Below are positions 1 through 9,882 of a stretch of DNA of 64,000 nt, in pieces (positions within the stretch are counted from its first letter, which is position 1; the number at the start of each line of letters is the position of its first letter). The stretch comes from Candidatus Calescibacterium sp. (GTDB lineage Bacteria; DRYD01): contig JANXCV010000001.1 of the NCBI GenBank assembly GCA_025059235.1, positions 389,441 to 453,440 of the forward strand, in the 5' to 3' direction. The position numbers and the translations under genes are program-made. The notes beneath the pieces are model-generated. The model saw only the letters and a program-made list of their open reading frames with translations. It ran no database searches and was not told the DNA's origin.

Positions 1-1
1 A

Positions 2-313
2 ATTCTGTTTAGGAATACAAATATTTATCATCCACTGCCAGTAGGAACAATAGCAATAACCTCACTTGCTATACTATCAATATTCGGATATATAGTTTAT
101 GCAGTACTTTCCAGCAAAAAATATTCTGGCATAGAACAAATACCCAAAGTAGGAAAAATAGTAAAAATTCAAGGAGATAAGATATTGGTCAAAGTAGAAG
201 GTATTCTGTGGGAAGCCATACCCCTAAATCCAAATACGAAATTCGAAAACGAAGAAGAGGTAGAAATAAAAAAAATAGATAATTTAGTACTTATAATAGA
301 TAAGAAACAATGA
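2..313 (+). CDS. NfeD-like membrane protein / membrane-bound serine protease regulator, C-terminal part (partial, 5' end outside window)
   Basis: Frame open from the window edge: ...RNTNIYHPLPVGTIAITSLAILSIFGYIVYAVLSSKKYSGIEQIPKVGKIVKIQGDKILVKVEGILWEAIPLNPNTKFENEEEVEIKKIDNLVLIIDKKQ*. TM segment followed by an OB-like NfeD C-terminal domain. Stop overlaps the next start (ATGA). Not in the ORF track. Confidence 0.65.
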   Translation: MLFRNTNIYHPLPVGTIAITSLAILSIFGYIVYAVLSSKKYSGIEQIPKVGKIVKIQGDKILVKVEGILWEAIPLNPNTKFENEEEVEIKKIDNLVLIIDKKQ

Positions 314-1605
314 GATTCATAGGTCGCATAGAATATTTTGGAAGTTTAATATACGATACAGAAAGAAAAGAATATATACCCATAGACAAAGATGGAACAA
401 ATATAGTCTTGAATATAAAACCCAACATAGACATTGATAGCCTATATTACAAATACTTTTCCCATAGGTTTAGTTATCTGAATTTCAAGAGTTTTCTACA
501 ACTGATACAATCAATAGAAATGATAGATAAGAACTATAACACAAACGTAGAATTTTTAACAAATCAAGACTTGGAGTTTTACATTAATAATAGGGTTATT
601 TCTTCGCCTATAAAATTCCATATAGCTCTGACATATGAATGTCCGTTAAGATGTAGACACTGTTTTTCTAATTCTGGTAGAAGAACCCCCACCGAGTTGA
701 ATGAGGAATTATCTCCAGAAAGAATATTAGAATTCCTAGATGAATTGAGGAATAGCGGGATATTCTATGTATCTTTTGGCGGTGGAGAACCCTTTCTTAA
801 AAAAGATTTCCTAAAGATCCTAAAAAAAGCAAACCAAAATAAAATGAATATATCTATATCTACCTCCTTAACTACTCAAAATATAGAAGAATTCCTAAAA
901 GAAAATATAACCGTACAAGAAATAAAGATTTCAGTAGAAGCAGTAAACTCAAAGGAATATACGAATTCAAGAGGTAGAAATCTATTTGCACAATTTAAAA
1001 AGAACCTAGCGTTAATCAACGAATATAAAAAACAAACTAAATGTTACATTAGATTTTCGTTTGTATTAAACAAGTATAATTATACCTATCTTCCCAGTTT
1101 TCTAAAATTTGCCGAAGAATTCGAAGCAGACGGAATAATATTCTATCCGATATACAGTGTTGGAAGAGCAGAAGAACATCCAGAATTAATCCTCTCAAAC
1201 CAAGATATAGAAAAAATAACAAGAATTATAACCAACATGAAAGAAAGAACAAAGATTGATATAGATTTTTTTGGAATACCTCTTAAATTTGGTAAGAATG
1301 GTTTATATGAAAACTTTGGATGCGGATGTGGAAAAATAACCGCTTACTTGTCAGCAACAGGAGATATACTACCCTCAGGAATGTTCCTAAAATACAAAGA
1401 CAAATTCTCCCTCGGAAACATAAAAGAAAAAAAATTTAAACAAATATGGAAAGAAAATATACAAAAAGAGATATATACAATCCAGAAAGATATCAAGTGT
1501 AACGAATGTATATACCTGGAAGAGTGTAGAGGAGGGTGTATATTTAGATCTTTTGATAAATATCAAAAATTAGGTTACAAAGACCCTACCTGTAATATAA
1601 AATAA
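310..1605 (+). CDS. Radical SAM protein with SPASM-like C-terminal domain
   Basis: CPLRCRHC (CxxxCxxC) radical-SAM motif, GGGEPFL motif, C-terminal GCGCG...CNECIYLEECRGGC...C SPASM-type cysteines; ~95-aa N-terminal extension before the SAM core. Confidence 0.85.
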   Translation: MRFIGRIEYFGSLIYDTERKEYIPIDKDGTNIVLNIKPNIDIDSLYYKYFSHRFSYLNFKSFLQLIQSIEMIDKNYNTNVEFLTNQDLEFYINNRVISSPIKFHIALTYECPLRCRHCFSNSGRRTPTELNEELSPERILEFLDELRNSGIFYVSFGGGEPFLKKDFLKILKKANQNKMNISISTSLTTQNIEEFLKENITVQEIKISVEAVNSKEYTNSRGRNLFAQFKKNLALINEYKKQTKCYIRFSFVLNKYNYTYLPSFLKFAEEFEADGIIFYPIYSVGRAEEHPELILSNQDIEKITRIITNMKERTKIDIDFFGIPLKFGKNGLYENFGCGCGKITAYLSATGDILPSGMFLKYKDKFSLGNIKEKKFKQIWKENIQKEIYTIQKDIKCNECIYLEECRGGCIFRSFDKYQKLGYKDPTCNIK

Positions 1606-1609
1606 ACCC

Positions 1610-2209
1610 ATGAAAGAAACTATATACCTAATCCTACAGGATATACAACTGCTAATAGAAAATCTAAAAAAACAAAATATCGACGAAGAATTAAAAAGTA
1701 CTATAGAAAAAACCCAGAATCTAATAGCACAAATAAACATAAGCCTAGAAGAAAATAACGAAAAAGAAATATATAAAAAACTATTAGAAATAAAAGCTCT
1801 TGAGTTCAAAATTATTTACGAAGAAGTAAAAAATTCAAATTTCTACAAGTTTTGGGAAACCCTAATAGAAAACATAAAAAAGAACCTAGTTACAAAAGAA
1901 GAGCTTTATGAATTCTATAAAACTGAAATGAATAAGTTAATTATGAACGCCGAAATAGTATCAAATATAATCATGTTGGAAGATGAAGATATTACGTTTA
2001 AAGTATTTATAGACATAATGTTCGGCGAAGCCTTTAAGACATATTACACTATCTTACAAAAATTACATGAATTCGTATTTAATGATAATATATCACTTCT
2101 AGACGAGATAAAGGAAAACATCCCCCATGTAGTATTTTATTTCTTACAAATTCAAAAACTCATACCTCCTGAATACTCAGAAAATGTAGAAAAGCTACTA
2201 GAACAATGA
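1610..2209 (+). CDS. Hypothetical helical protein, 199 aa
   Basis: Complete ORF, 4 nt after the radical SAM gene, overlaps the next gene by 4 nt; K/E/I/L-rich helical composition. Confidence 0.7.
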   Translation: MKETIYLILQDIQLLIENLKKQNIDEELKSTIEKTQNLIAQINISLEENNEKEIYKKLLEIKALEFKIIYEEVKNSNFYKFWETLIENIKKNLVTKEELYEFYKTEMNKLIMNAEIVSNIIMLEDEDITFKVFIDIMFGEAFKTYYTILQKLHEFVFNDNISLLDEIKENIPHVVFYFLQIQKLIPPEYSENVEKLLEQ

Positions 2210-3033
2210 ATAGAATAGTAGGCTTTATTGGATTATGTAAAAACGTAGGAAAAACCACATTCCTGAATAGATATATACAAAACAAAGAGAACTATCTTAT
2301 AACCAGTATCGGTTGGGATGGAGAAGCAATAGACCATATATTTGGTATAAAAAAGCCTTCGATAGTAGTAAAAAAAGGTAATCTCATATGTACATACAGT
2401 AAATTATCCCCATCCAAATCAGCTAAACTTTTCAGCTTACCAATAGAAAACCCATTTTTGGGTAAACTAGAAATATATCAAATGATAGAAGATGACGTAG
2501 TCCAGCTAGCAGGTCCCTCCTCAGTAAGACAATTCCAAATCTTTCTGGAATTCGTCCAAAAAAATACCAGCGGAATTCAAGAGATAATAGTAGATGGAGC
2601 AGCAGACAGAAGAATAGCACTATCTTTCTCTAATGAAGTGTTTTTCATCATAGGTCCTACATTCTCACAAAATCCTCAAAAGATCATAAAAACTATACTC
2701 GGAATAATTAAAATGTTCCATATACCAATGGTTACAAATAGCTTTGAAAAATCAGAGATAGTTTTACTCAATTCACTTAATAAATCTAACACTTCAGAGC
2801 TAGACAAATCAAAAACATACGTTCTCCAGAATCTTGGTAAAATTATTATAGAATACGAATATATCCCCCAAATATTGAAAGACTATAAGATAATCGTTGA
2901 AAAGAAACCAGATAAATACTGGATAGTCCTTAATTCTTTCAATGCAGAATTGATGCAAAGAACACTGGACACCAAGAAAATAATAGCAGAAATACAAAAA
3001 ATCTCAACTGTGGAAAATATCCTTGAGATGTAA
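2206..3033 (+). CDS. P-loop NTPase, possibly related to aminomutase reactivase (KamB-like) or MobB-like proteins
   Basis: N-terminal Walker A GLCKNVGKTTFLN; later IIVDGAADRR; ATGA overlap with upstream gene. Confidence 0.6.
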   Translation: MNRIVGFIGLCKNVGKTTFLNRYIQNKENYLITSIGWDGEAIDHIFGIKKPSIVVKKGNLICTYSKLSPSKSAKLFSLPIENPFLGKLEIYQMIEDDVVQLAGPSSVRQFQIFLEFVQKNTSGIQEIIVDGAADRRIALSFSNEVFFIIGPTFSQNPQKIIKTILGIIKMFHIPMVTNSFEKSEIVLLNSLNKSNTSELDKSKTYVLQNLGKIIIEYEYIPQILKDYKIIVEKKPDKYWIVLNSFNAELMQRTLDTKKIIAEIQKISTVENILEM

Positions 3034-3037
3034 ACCT

Positions 3038-3064
3038 CTTGTTTAAAAAATTTGATTAAGCAAG
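3038..3064. terminator. Possible bidirectional terminator between convergent genes
   Basis: Inverted repeat cttgtttaa / ttaagcaag (9 bp, one G-U) around a 9-nt loop, between stops at 3033 (+) and 3069 (-). Confidence 0.4.
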
Positions 3065-3068
3065 TTTA

Positions 3069-3389
3069 TTACATATTTTCTTCGATAAATCTGGTTAACT
3101 CCTTTTTTGAAACAAAACCTATAATACTATTAACAGGTTTTCCTTGTTTGAAAAGTATTAGTGTAGGTATGCCAGTTATAAAAAATCTTTGGGCTATATC
3201 GGTATTATCGTCTGTATTTACCTTTACGAATTTAACCCTACCTTGATATTCTTTTGAAACTTCTTCAAATATTGGTTCTAGCATTTTACAGGGCATACAC
3301 CAAGGAGCCCAGAAATCAACCAAAACCGGAATAGGACTGTTTAAAACCTCCTTATCAAACGTCGCGCTATCAACGTGTAATACGGACAT
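3069..3389 (-). CDS. trxA: Thioredoxin
   Basis: VDFWAPWCMPCKMLEPIFEEVS active site, GIPTLILFKQGKPV cis-Pro region, ~106 aa. Confidence 0.9.
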   Translation of the reverse strand: MSVLHVDSATFDKEVLNSPIPVLVDFWAPWCMPCKMLEPIFEEVSKEYQGRVKFVKVNTDDNTDIAQRFFITGIPTLILFKQGKPVNSIIGFVSKKELTRFIEENM

Positions 3390-3396
3390 AGTGTAG

Positions 3397-4545
3397 CTAC
3401 CCCCTAACCGTGTTGTTTTGTATATATTCTATTGCTTCCAAAGTTTCCCTTTCTAAAAATTCCAAAGTTGCTCCCCCACCTGTGGAAACGAAATCAACAT
3501 ATTTTGAATAATCCTGTTTGAGTACGGAATTAATGAATCTGACAGTATCTCCGCCACCGACAACTCTGAATCCATGAACATAAGATAAGGCTTCAAGAAT
3601 ACTAAGAGACCCTTCATTAAACCCTTTTTCAAAAATACCTACAGGGCCGTTCCAAAATACCATTCTGGAGCTCTTTATAATCGAGACCATTTTTTCGTCT
3701 ACTACAGTATCTACAGCTACCATGTTATCCTCTATGACTTCTATACTTCTTACCAATCGATTTTCAAAATTTTCGTCAGTTACCACAAATGAATCAGGTA
3801 ATACGATTCTTCTATCATCGAGTAATTCACTTACATCAATGTCTTCATATAGTGATTTTCCTATATTTTTACCCATTTTTTTGTATATTGTAAGAGCCAT
3901 AGCTCCACATATTATGATATTATCAGCTTTTATTTTCTTAATCAATCCCAGCTTATCAGAAATTTTTGCACCTCCCAGTATCACAGTAAATGGCCTCATG
4001 GGATTGAAAAATTTACTTAGATTCTCAATCTCCTTCTTAACAAGTAAACCAAAATATGTGGGTAAGAAATTACTTATACCAGCTACAGAAGAATGGACTC
4101 TATGGAGAGATCCAAAAGCATCGTTCACAAATACATCTCCATAACTAGAAAAATTCTTAGCCAATTCAAGTGAATTCTTCGTCTCTCCCTCAAAAAATCT
4201 AACATTCTCAAAAAGATATACTTTCCTACCAGAATAATTCAGCTTTTTTTCAAAGTTATCGATAAATTCTACTTTACAACCAAATATATTCTTTTCATTC
4301 AAATAATCTAGTATATTTTTTGTGGAGTACTTTTTTTTGTCTTCTTCAGTCTTTGGTCTTCCCAAATGAGTAAGCAATATGATATCGCAGTTCATACTAA
4401 GTAATAGGTCAATAGTTTCTTTGCTCTGAATAATTCTAGTTTCATCTTTTACTTTTCCATTCTCAATAGGGACGTTGTAGTCAACTCTCAGTAATACTCT
4501 TTTATTTTTGATTTCTTCTTTATATTGATCGATATACCTTATCAT
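3397..4545 (-). CDS. pgk: Phosphoglycerate kinase
   Basis: RVLLRVDYNVPIENGKV, LLTHLGRP, GGAKISDKLGLI, VGGGDTVRFI. Confidence 0.97.
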   Translation of the reverse strand: MIRYIDQYKEEIKNKRVLLRVDYNVPIENGKVKDETRIIQSKETIDLLLSMNCDIILLTHLGRPKTEEDKKKYSTKNILDYLNEKNIFGCKVEFIDNFEKKLNYSGRKVYLFENVRFFEGETKNSLELAKNFSSYGDVFVNDAFGSLHRVHSSVAGISNFLPTYFGLLVKKEIENLSKFFNPMRPFTVILGGAKISDKLGLIKKIKADNIIICGAMALTIYKKMGKNIGKSLYEDIDVSELLDDRRIVLPDSFVVTDENFENRLVRSIEVIEDNMVAVDTVVDEKMVSIIKSSRMVFWNGPVGIFEKGFNEGSLSILEALSYVHGFRVVGGGDTVRFINSVLKQDYSKYVDFVSTGGGATLEFLERETLEAIEYIQNNTVRG

Positions 4546-4560
4546 AGTTTGACCCCTTCC

Positions 4561-6957
4561 TTAAACTGTTTCAATTATAGCTATCTCTCCCTTGATTATG
4601 TCTAATTTAATCTTGGTATTATCCTTGATTTTTTCTTCCAGAATCAACTTTGCGAGTGAATTTTCTACTATTTTTGTAAAGACACGCTTCATATTACGAG
4701 CACCATAAACATTAGAATATCCTTCTTCAACTATATGGTTTTTCAAATTTTCGGTTAGCTCTACCCTTATGTTTCTTTGGGATAGCTTGTGGTTTAATTT
4801 TTCTATCAGAATTTCTAGGATCTTTCGTATATGTTCTTTTTGAAGAGGTTTAAAAACTATAATTTCATCTATTCTATTAATAAATTCTGGTTTTAATCTT
4901 CTTTCAAGTATTTTCATTACTTGCTCTTTTATCTCTTGGTAATCTACTCCTTTTTCACTCAACTCTCTTATAGTTTCACTTGCAATATTAGAGGTCATGA
5001 TTATTATTGTATTTTTGAAATCTGCTGTTTTACCATGATTATCTGTTAGTCTGCCATCGTCAAAAACTTGTAGGAATATGTCAAACACTTGAGGGTGTGC
5101 TTTTTCTATCTCGTCGAATAGGAGAACCGAGAAGGGTTTTCTCCTTACACTTTCAGTTAATTGTCCAGCTTCTTCATACCCTATATACCCGGGAGGAGCT
5201 CCTATCAACTTCGATACTTCATGCTTTTCCATATATTCGGTCATATCAAACCTTATGAGCATGTTTTCCGAGCCAAACAGAGTTTCGGCTAGTGTCTTAG
5301 CTGTTTCTGTCTTTCCAACTCCTGTCGGACCAAGGAATAAAAATACGGCTATAGGTCTGTTTGGATCCTTAAGGCCGGTTCTAGCCCTTCTTATGGACTC
5401 ACAAACACTGCTAACTGCTTCCTCTTGATCTATCAGTCTTCTATGCATAATTTCTTCGAGATTGATCAATTTTTGTTTTTCATCTTGGGTAAGGGAAGCA
5501 ACAGGAACACCCGTAAGCTCAGATACAACTAAGGCTATAACCTCCTTGTCTACTACACTCTTCAAAGGATACTGTTTTTGAAATCTTTCATATTCTTCAT
5601 CATACTGCTTTTTTATCTTTTTCAATTCAACTTGAACCTTTGCAGCCTCTTCATACATCGAATTATATACGTAGTAATTTATCTTTTCGTTTAACTCATT
5701 GATTTTCTTTTCCAGATCTTTTAGATTTGAGGGTATTTGGTAGTGAATGGTCTTTATTTTAGCACATGCTTGGTCTATAAGATCGATAGCTTTATCAGGT
5801 AAAAATCTGTTCGTTATATATTTTTGAGCCAAAGATGCTGCAGCAGTAATAGCATCATCGGTTATCTTGACATTATGATACTCTTCGTATCTTGGTCTTA
5901 GACCTTTTAATATTTCTATGGTCTTTTCTAGAGATGGTTCTTCGACGATTATGGGTTGAAATCTTCTTTCCAGAGCTGCATCTTTTTCTATGTATTTCCT
6001 ATACTCATCTATGGTTGTTGCACCTATTAGCTGTATTTCTCCTCTTGCCAAATCGGGTTTTAGAATATTCGAAGCATCTATGGCTCCCTCCGCAGCTCCC
6101 GCACCAACAACAGTATGAATCTCATCTATGAACAAAATCACATCATTTGAAGATTTTACTTCGTCTAGAACAGCTTTCAGCCTTTCTTCGAATTCACCTC
6201 TGTATTTGGCTCCAGCTAGCATTCTTGTAAGATCTATTTTTATAATCCTTTTATTTCTAAGATTTTCTGGTACTTCGTTATTAACTATTTTTATGGCTAA
6301 TCCTTCGACTATAGCAGTTTTTCCGACTCCCGGGTCACCGATCAAGACAGGATTATTTTTTGTCCTTCTTGAAAGAACTTCTATGCATTTTTGTATTTCT
6401 TTCTCTCTACCGATCACAGGATCTAGCTTATTCTTTTTAGCTAGATCATTTAGATCTATCCCATATTTGTTTAAGCTTTGGTATTTTTCTTCCGCATTGA
6501 AACTATCCACCCTGTGTCCACCTCTTACTTCCTTCAATACAAGTAAAAAAGACTCTATGTTAACTCCGTAGCTGTTTAATACTTTTGCTGTAAAACTCCT
6601 TCCCTCTTCAAGTATCCCCAAAATTATGTGTTCGGTGGCTATATACTCATCTTTTAGAAACTTTCTATGCTTTTCAGCTAAAACAAAAACTTCATTTAGC
6701 GTAGGAGTTATATATATTTGATTGGATATGTATGTGACTTTCGGTTTGGAATCTAGGTTGTTTATTATCTGGTTTTTAAAATTGTTTGTATTTATACCGA
6801 ACCTGGATAGAATTCTATGTAAGATATTACTTTCTTCGTCCAGAAAAGATAGAACGAGATGCTCTACGTCGAGTTGATTGTTTCTAAATCTTTCGAGATA
6901 TTTTTGTGATCTCTGCAGAGCTTCCTGAACGCTCTTAGTAAATTTATTTGAATCCAT
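4561..6957 (-). CDS. clpC: ClpC-type AAA+ ATPase (Clp_N repeats, two AAA modules, UVR-like middle region)
   Basis: Two Walker A ([17 protein letters not shown]), Clp_N N-terminus, short middle region [23 protein letters not shown] resembling a UVR motif, 798 aa. Confidence 0.9.
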   Translation of the reverse strand: MDSNKFTKSVQEALQRSQKYLERFRNNQLDVEHLVLSFLDEESNILHRILSRFGINTNNFKNQIINNLDSKPKVTYISNQIYITPTLNEVFVLAEKHRKFLKDEYIATEHIILGILEEGRSFTAKVLNSYGVNIESFLLVLKEVRGGHRVDSFNAEEKYQSLNKYGIDLNDLAKKNKLDPVIGREKEIQKCIEVLSRRTKNNPVLIGDPGVGKTAIVEGLAIKIVNNEVPENLRNKRIIKIDLTRMLAGAKYRGEFEERLKAVLDEVKSSNDVILFIDEIHTVVGAGAAEGAIDASNILKPDLARGEIQLIGATTIDEYRKYIEKDAALERRFQPIIVEEPSLEKTIEILKGLRPRYEEYHNVKITDDAITAAASLAQKYITNRFLPDKAIDLIDQACAKIKTIHYQIPSNLKDLEKKINELNEKINYYVYNSMYEEAAKVQVELKKIKKQYDEEYERFQKQYPLKSVVDKEVIALVVSELTGVPVASLTQDEKQKLINLEEIMHRRLIDQEEAVSSVCESIRRARTGLKDPNRPIAVFLFLGPTGVGKTETAKTLAETLFGSENMLIRFDMTEYMEKHEVSKLIGAPPGYIGYEEAGQLTESVRRKPFSVLLFDEIEKAHPQVFDIFLQVFDDGRLTDNHGKTADFKNTIIIMTSNIASETIRELSEKGVDYQEIKEQVMKILERRLKPEFINRIDEIIVFKPLQKEHIRKILEILIEKLNHKLSQRNIRVELTENLKNHIVEEGYSNVYGARNMKRVFTKIVENSLAKLILEEKIKDNTKIKLDIIKGEIAIIETV

Positions 6958-7008
6958 ACCATATAGAATTTGTTAGTTTTATACAAAAACCTTCTAAAAA
7001 ACCGGTAG

Positions 7009-7635
7009 TTAGAATTCTTTTTCTGCTATTTCTATGTCGAGGGGATTGTTATCTATAACGATCAGCTTGTTTTCTTTGATTTCAGCGGATGCCGGTTGCT
7101 TTTCCTGATATATTTCTTTCTCGATTAGGGAGGTTTCTGGTGGAAATTTCAACTGGCTCATTTCATTTTTATTGGTAGCCAGTTGGTTTTCAACTTCTTG
7201 TCTAGCAATTTTCTCTATTTCTTTGGGAGATACTCCAAGTTTTTTTGCAAGTTCATCAAATATCCTGTCAGAAGTAGAAGAAACAGTAAAAGTCTGTCCC
7301 TCTTCAACTTCAATTGGATCATCTTGGTATGTATGCAATAACCCCTGCTGTTTTATACCTTCTTCTATGAGAACTTGTTCATCAAATAGTACCTGATCCT
7401 CTTCTAATTCTTTATTTGTCAGGCTTTGGGATATTAATCCCGAATGTTTTGCATTTTGTTCGGCTTCCTTTGCTTGGCTATGCTTATCAAGTATTTGATA
7501 CTGATCATACGATTGTTTTTCTATTTTTTGCTTTTCTTGGTTTTTTTGATACATTGCCCCGAAAGTTGAAGCTACTTTTTGTTTCCCCTGATTTATTAAC
7601 CTGTTAACCATGTCGTTCGGGTTTATTCCACTCAT
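7009..7635 (-). CDS. Hypothetical Q/E/K-rich protein
   Basis: ORF with a strong SD (aaggaggaatcaaggATG) supporting start at MSGINPND (7635) rather than 7662; no recognised family. Confidence 0.65.
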   Translation of the reverse strand: MSGINPNDMVNRLINQGKQKVASTFGAMYQKNQEKQKIEKQSYDQYQILDKHSQAKEAEQNAKHSGLISQSLTNKELEEDQVLFDEQVLIEEGIKQQGLLHTYQDDPIEVEEGQTFTVSSTSDRIFDELAKKLGVSPKEIEKIARQEVENQLATNKNEMSQLKFPPETSLIEKEIYQEKQPASAEIKENKLIVIDNNPLDIEIAEKEF

Positions 7636-7833
7636 CCTTGATTCCTCCTTTTTGGATAACACCTAGTTCTCCCTGATGAATATTATTACTTTTATCTTGG
7701 ATTACCCCTTGAAATTTTGTAAAAAAATTGTAAATTATTTGGGAATTAGTGAGCATAATTTTAACGAGGATAAGTTGGTAAAAGATATAATTTTTATTTT
7801 AAATCCAGACTCTTGAGATTGAGGTGAATTAGC

Positions 7834-9810
7834 ATGGTAGCTATCCTAATTCCCACTTTACCATTGATAGCTTTCTTTTTAGTCGCTTTACTAGTTTTTT
7901 TATTCGAAAAACCTAACCAACCCCCAAAAATAAATAAGCACATCTATTCAGGAATAACCATATTTTCAATATTTGTTTCCATGATTCTTAGTTTTGTAAT
8001 GTTCTTTGATCAATTAGGCAAAGAACCAAAGGTAGTAAATCTATACAGCTGGACCAACTTAGTGCCAATAAATATCGGCTTTCTATACGACAACCTAAGT
8101 ATATTCGTTTTACTTATGGTTACAGTAGTAGTACTGATGATTCAAATATATTCCACGGGTTATATGGAGAAAGATAGAGATTACCCTCGCTTTTTTGCAT
8201 ACTTGAGTCTATTTACATCAGGCATGCTGATAACAGTATTATCTTCCTCGTTGATAACACTGATAATAGGATGGGAATTGATGGGATTATGTTCTTATTT
8301 ACTTATTGGTTTCTGGTATCATAAGGATAGTGCAGCTAAAGCAGCCAAGAAAGCATTCTGGATAACACGACTAGGAGATCTGGGATTACTACTGACCCTA
8401 TTTATACTCATATCCCATGGAATTAGTCTTGATATACTGGAACTGAATAAATATTTTTCACAAGTAGAGCTGATAAAGGGATTATTAGTTTTGGTTCCGA
8501 TAGGAATAATGATCTCGGCTTTTGGTAAATCGGCTCAGTTTCCGTTACATGTATGGCTACCAGACGCTATGGAAGGTCCAACTCCAGTTTCGGCATTGAT
8601 TCATGCCGCAACAATGGTTGCAGCAGGAGTCTATTTCATAGCAAGATTATACCCAATGTTCTACAATACAGAGATACTGGGTGTTAAGCTAGTAGTAATA
8701 GTAGGACTTATAGGAGCTATCTCAGCCTTTATAGCAGCAACTATGGGATTAGTAAATAGAGATATAAAAAGAATACTGGCATATTCGACTATGAGTCAGT
8801 TAGGATATATGTTTATGGCTCTTTCGGGTGCAGGAGCAGGAATGGTAGCAGCAATCTTTCACCTGATAACCCACGGCTTTTTTAAAGCCCTACTATTTAT
8901 GAGCGCAGGAAACATAATAACTGCAATAGAAAGAGCTCATCATAATCATGATCATCACATCGACCCAAATGATATATGGCTTATGAATAACATAAAAAAA
9001 TCGATGAAACAAACTTTTTGGCTCTTCCTGATAGGAACACTAGCCCTTATAGGCTTATTTCCTATGAGTGGCTTTTTCAGTAAAGACGAAATACTCATTT
9101 CAGTTTACAAAGAATATCCCTTCTTCTTCGCACTAGGTTTTATAACCGTTCTGTTAACTTCATTCTATATGGGAAGAATAATCTGGGTAGCTTTTGTAAA
9201 AGAAAAGTCACAAAAAGAACTTGAAACAGTAGAGATAGATTATAACATAGCTAAAGAAATAAACTCTAACCTGAAAGAAGTACCACCGAATATGATAGTA
9301 CCTTTGTGGATTCTAGCAATATTATCAACAATAGGTGGGGTAATAAATTTACCTTTTGATTTTATCCTCCCCAAACACTTTATGGGACACTACCTGGAAG
9401 AAATCTATAACAACATTCCCTTCCAGTATTTCAAGTTCAATATCTACTTAGCCATAGGTTCCACAATAATGATAATAGCAGGCCTAGCAATAGGATACAT
9501 TCTCTATATTATCAATTCAAATAGAAAAATACCCTCAATCTTCGGACTTGTATATAGACTACTCGACAGAAGATACTATATAGATGATGCTTACGAACTC
9601 TTTTATAAAAACATCGTAAAGCCTCTATCAACCTATACTTCGTTGGTGGACAATAAAGTAATAGTATCCTTCATAGTTTATCTAGCAATCGTTTTTCAGA
9701 AAATTTCAATACAAACAAGAAAACTCTTGAACGGTCTTTTCTACCACTATTACTCCTGGATAACATTAGGAATAATAATAGGAATAATAAGCCTAATGTG
9801 GAAGAAGTAG
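7834..9810 (+). CDS. nuoL: NADH-quinone oxidoreductase subunit L
   Basis: GWELMGLCSYLLIGFW, GKSAQFPLHVWLPDAMEGPTPVSALIHAATMVAAGVYF, 658 aa multi-TM. Confidence 0.93.
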   Translation: MVAILIPTLPLIAFFLVALLVFLFEKPNQPPKINKHIYSGITIFSIFVSMILSFVMFFDQLGKEPKVVNLYSWTNLVPINIGFLYDNLSIFVLLMVTVVVLMIQIYSTGYMEKDRDYPRFFAYLSLFTSGMLITVLSSSLITLIIGWELMGLCSYLLIGFWYHKDSAAKAAKKAFWITRLGDLGLLLTLFILISHGISLDILELNKYFSQVELIKGLLVLVPIGIMISAFGKSAQFPLHVWLPDAMEGPTPVSALIHAATMVAAGVYFIARLYPMFYNTEILGVKLVVIVGLIGAISAFIAATMGLVNRDIKRILAYSTMSQLGYMFMALSGAGAGMVAAIFHLITHGFFKALLFMSAGNIITAIERAHHNHDHHIDPNDIWLMNNIKKSMKQTFWLFLIGTLALIGLFPMSGFFSKDEILISVYKEYPFFFALGFITVLLTSFYMGRIIWVAFVKEKSQKELETVEIDYNIAKEINSNLKEVPPNMIVPLWILAILSTIGGVINLPFDFILPKHFMGHYLEEIYNNIPFQYFKFNIYLAIGSTIMIIAGLAIGYILYIINSNRKIPSIFGLVYRLLDRRYYIDDAYELFYKNIVKPLSTYTSLVDNKVIVSFIVYLAIVFQKISIQTRKLLNGLFYHYYSWITLGIIIGIISLMWKK

Positions 9811-9882
9811 AATAGTCAAACACATATAAATGAAGCTAAGGAAAAGAAGATATTATGTTGAATATAATTAAAAGGGAAAAAT

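Noticed and set aside
7786-7791. TATAAT as the nuoL promoter -10 box
   Set aside because: No convincing -35 at normal spacing, and TATAAT is frequent by chance in such AT-rich DNA.
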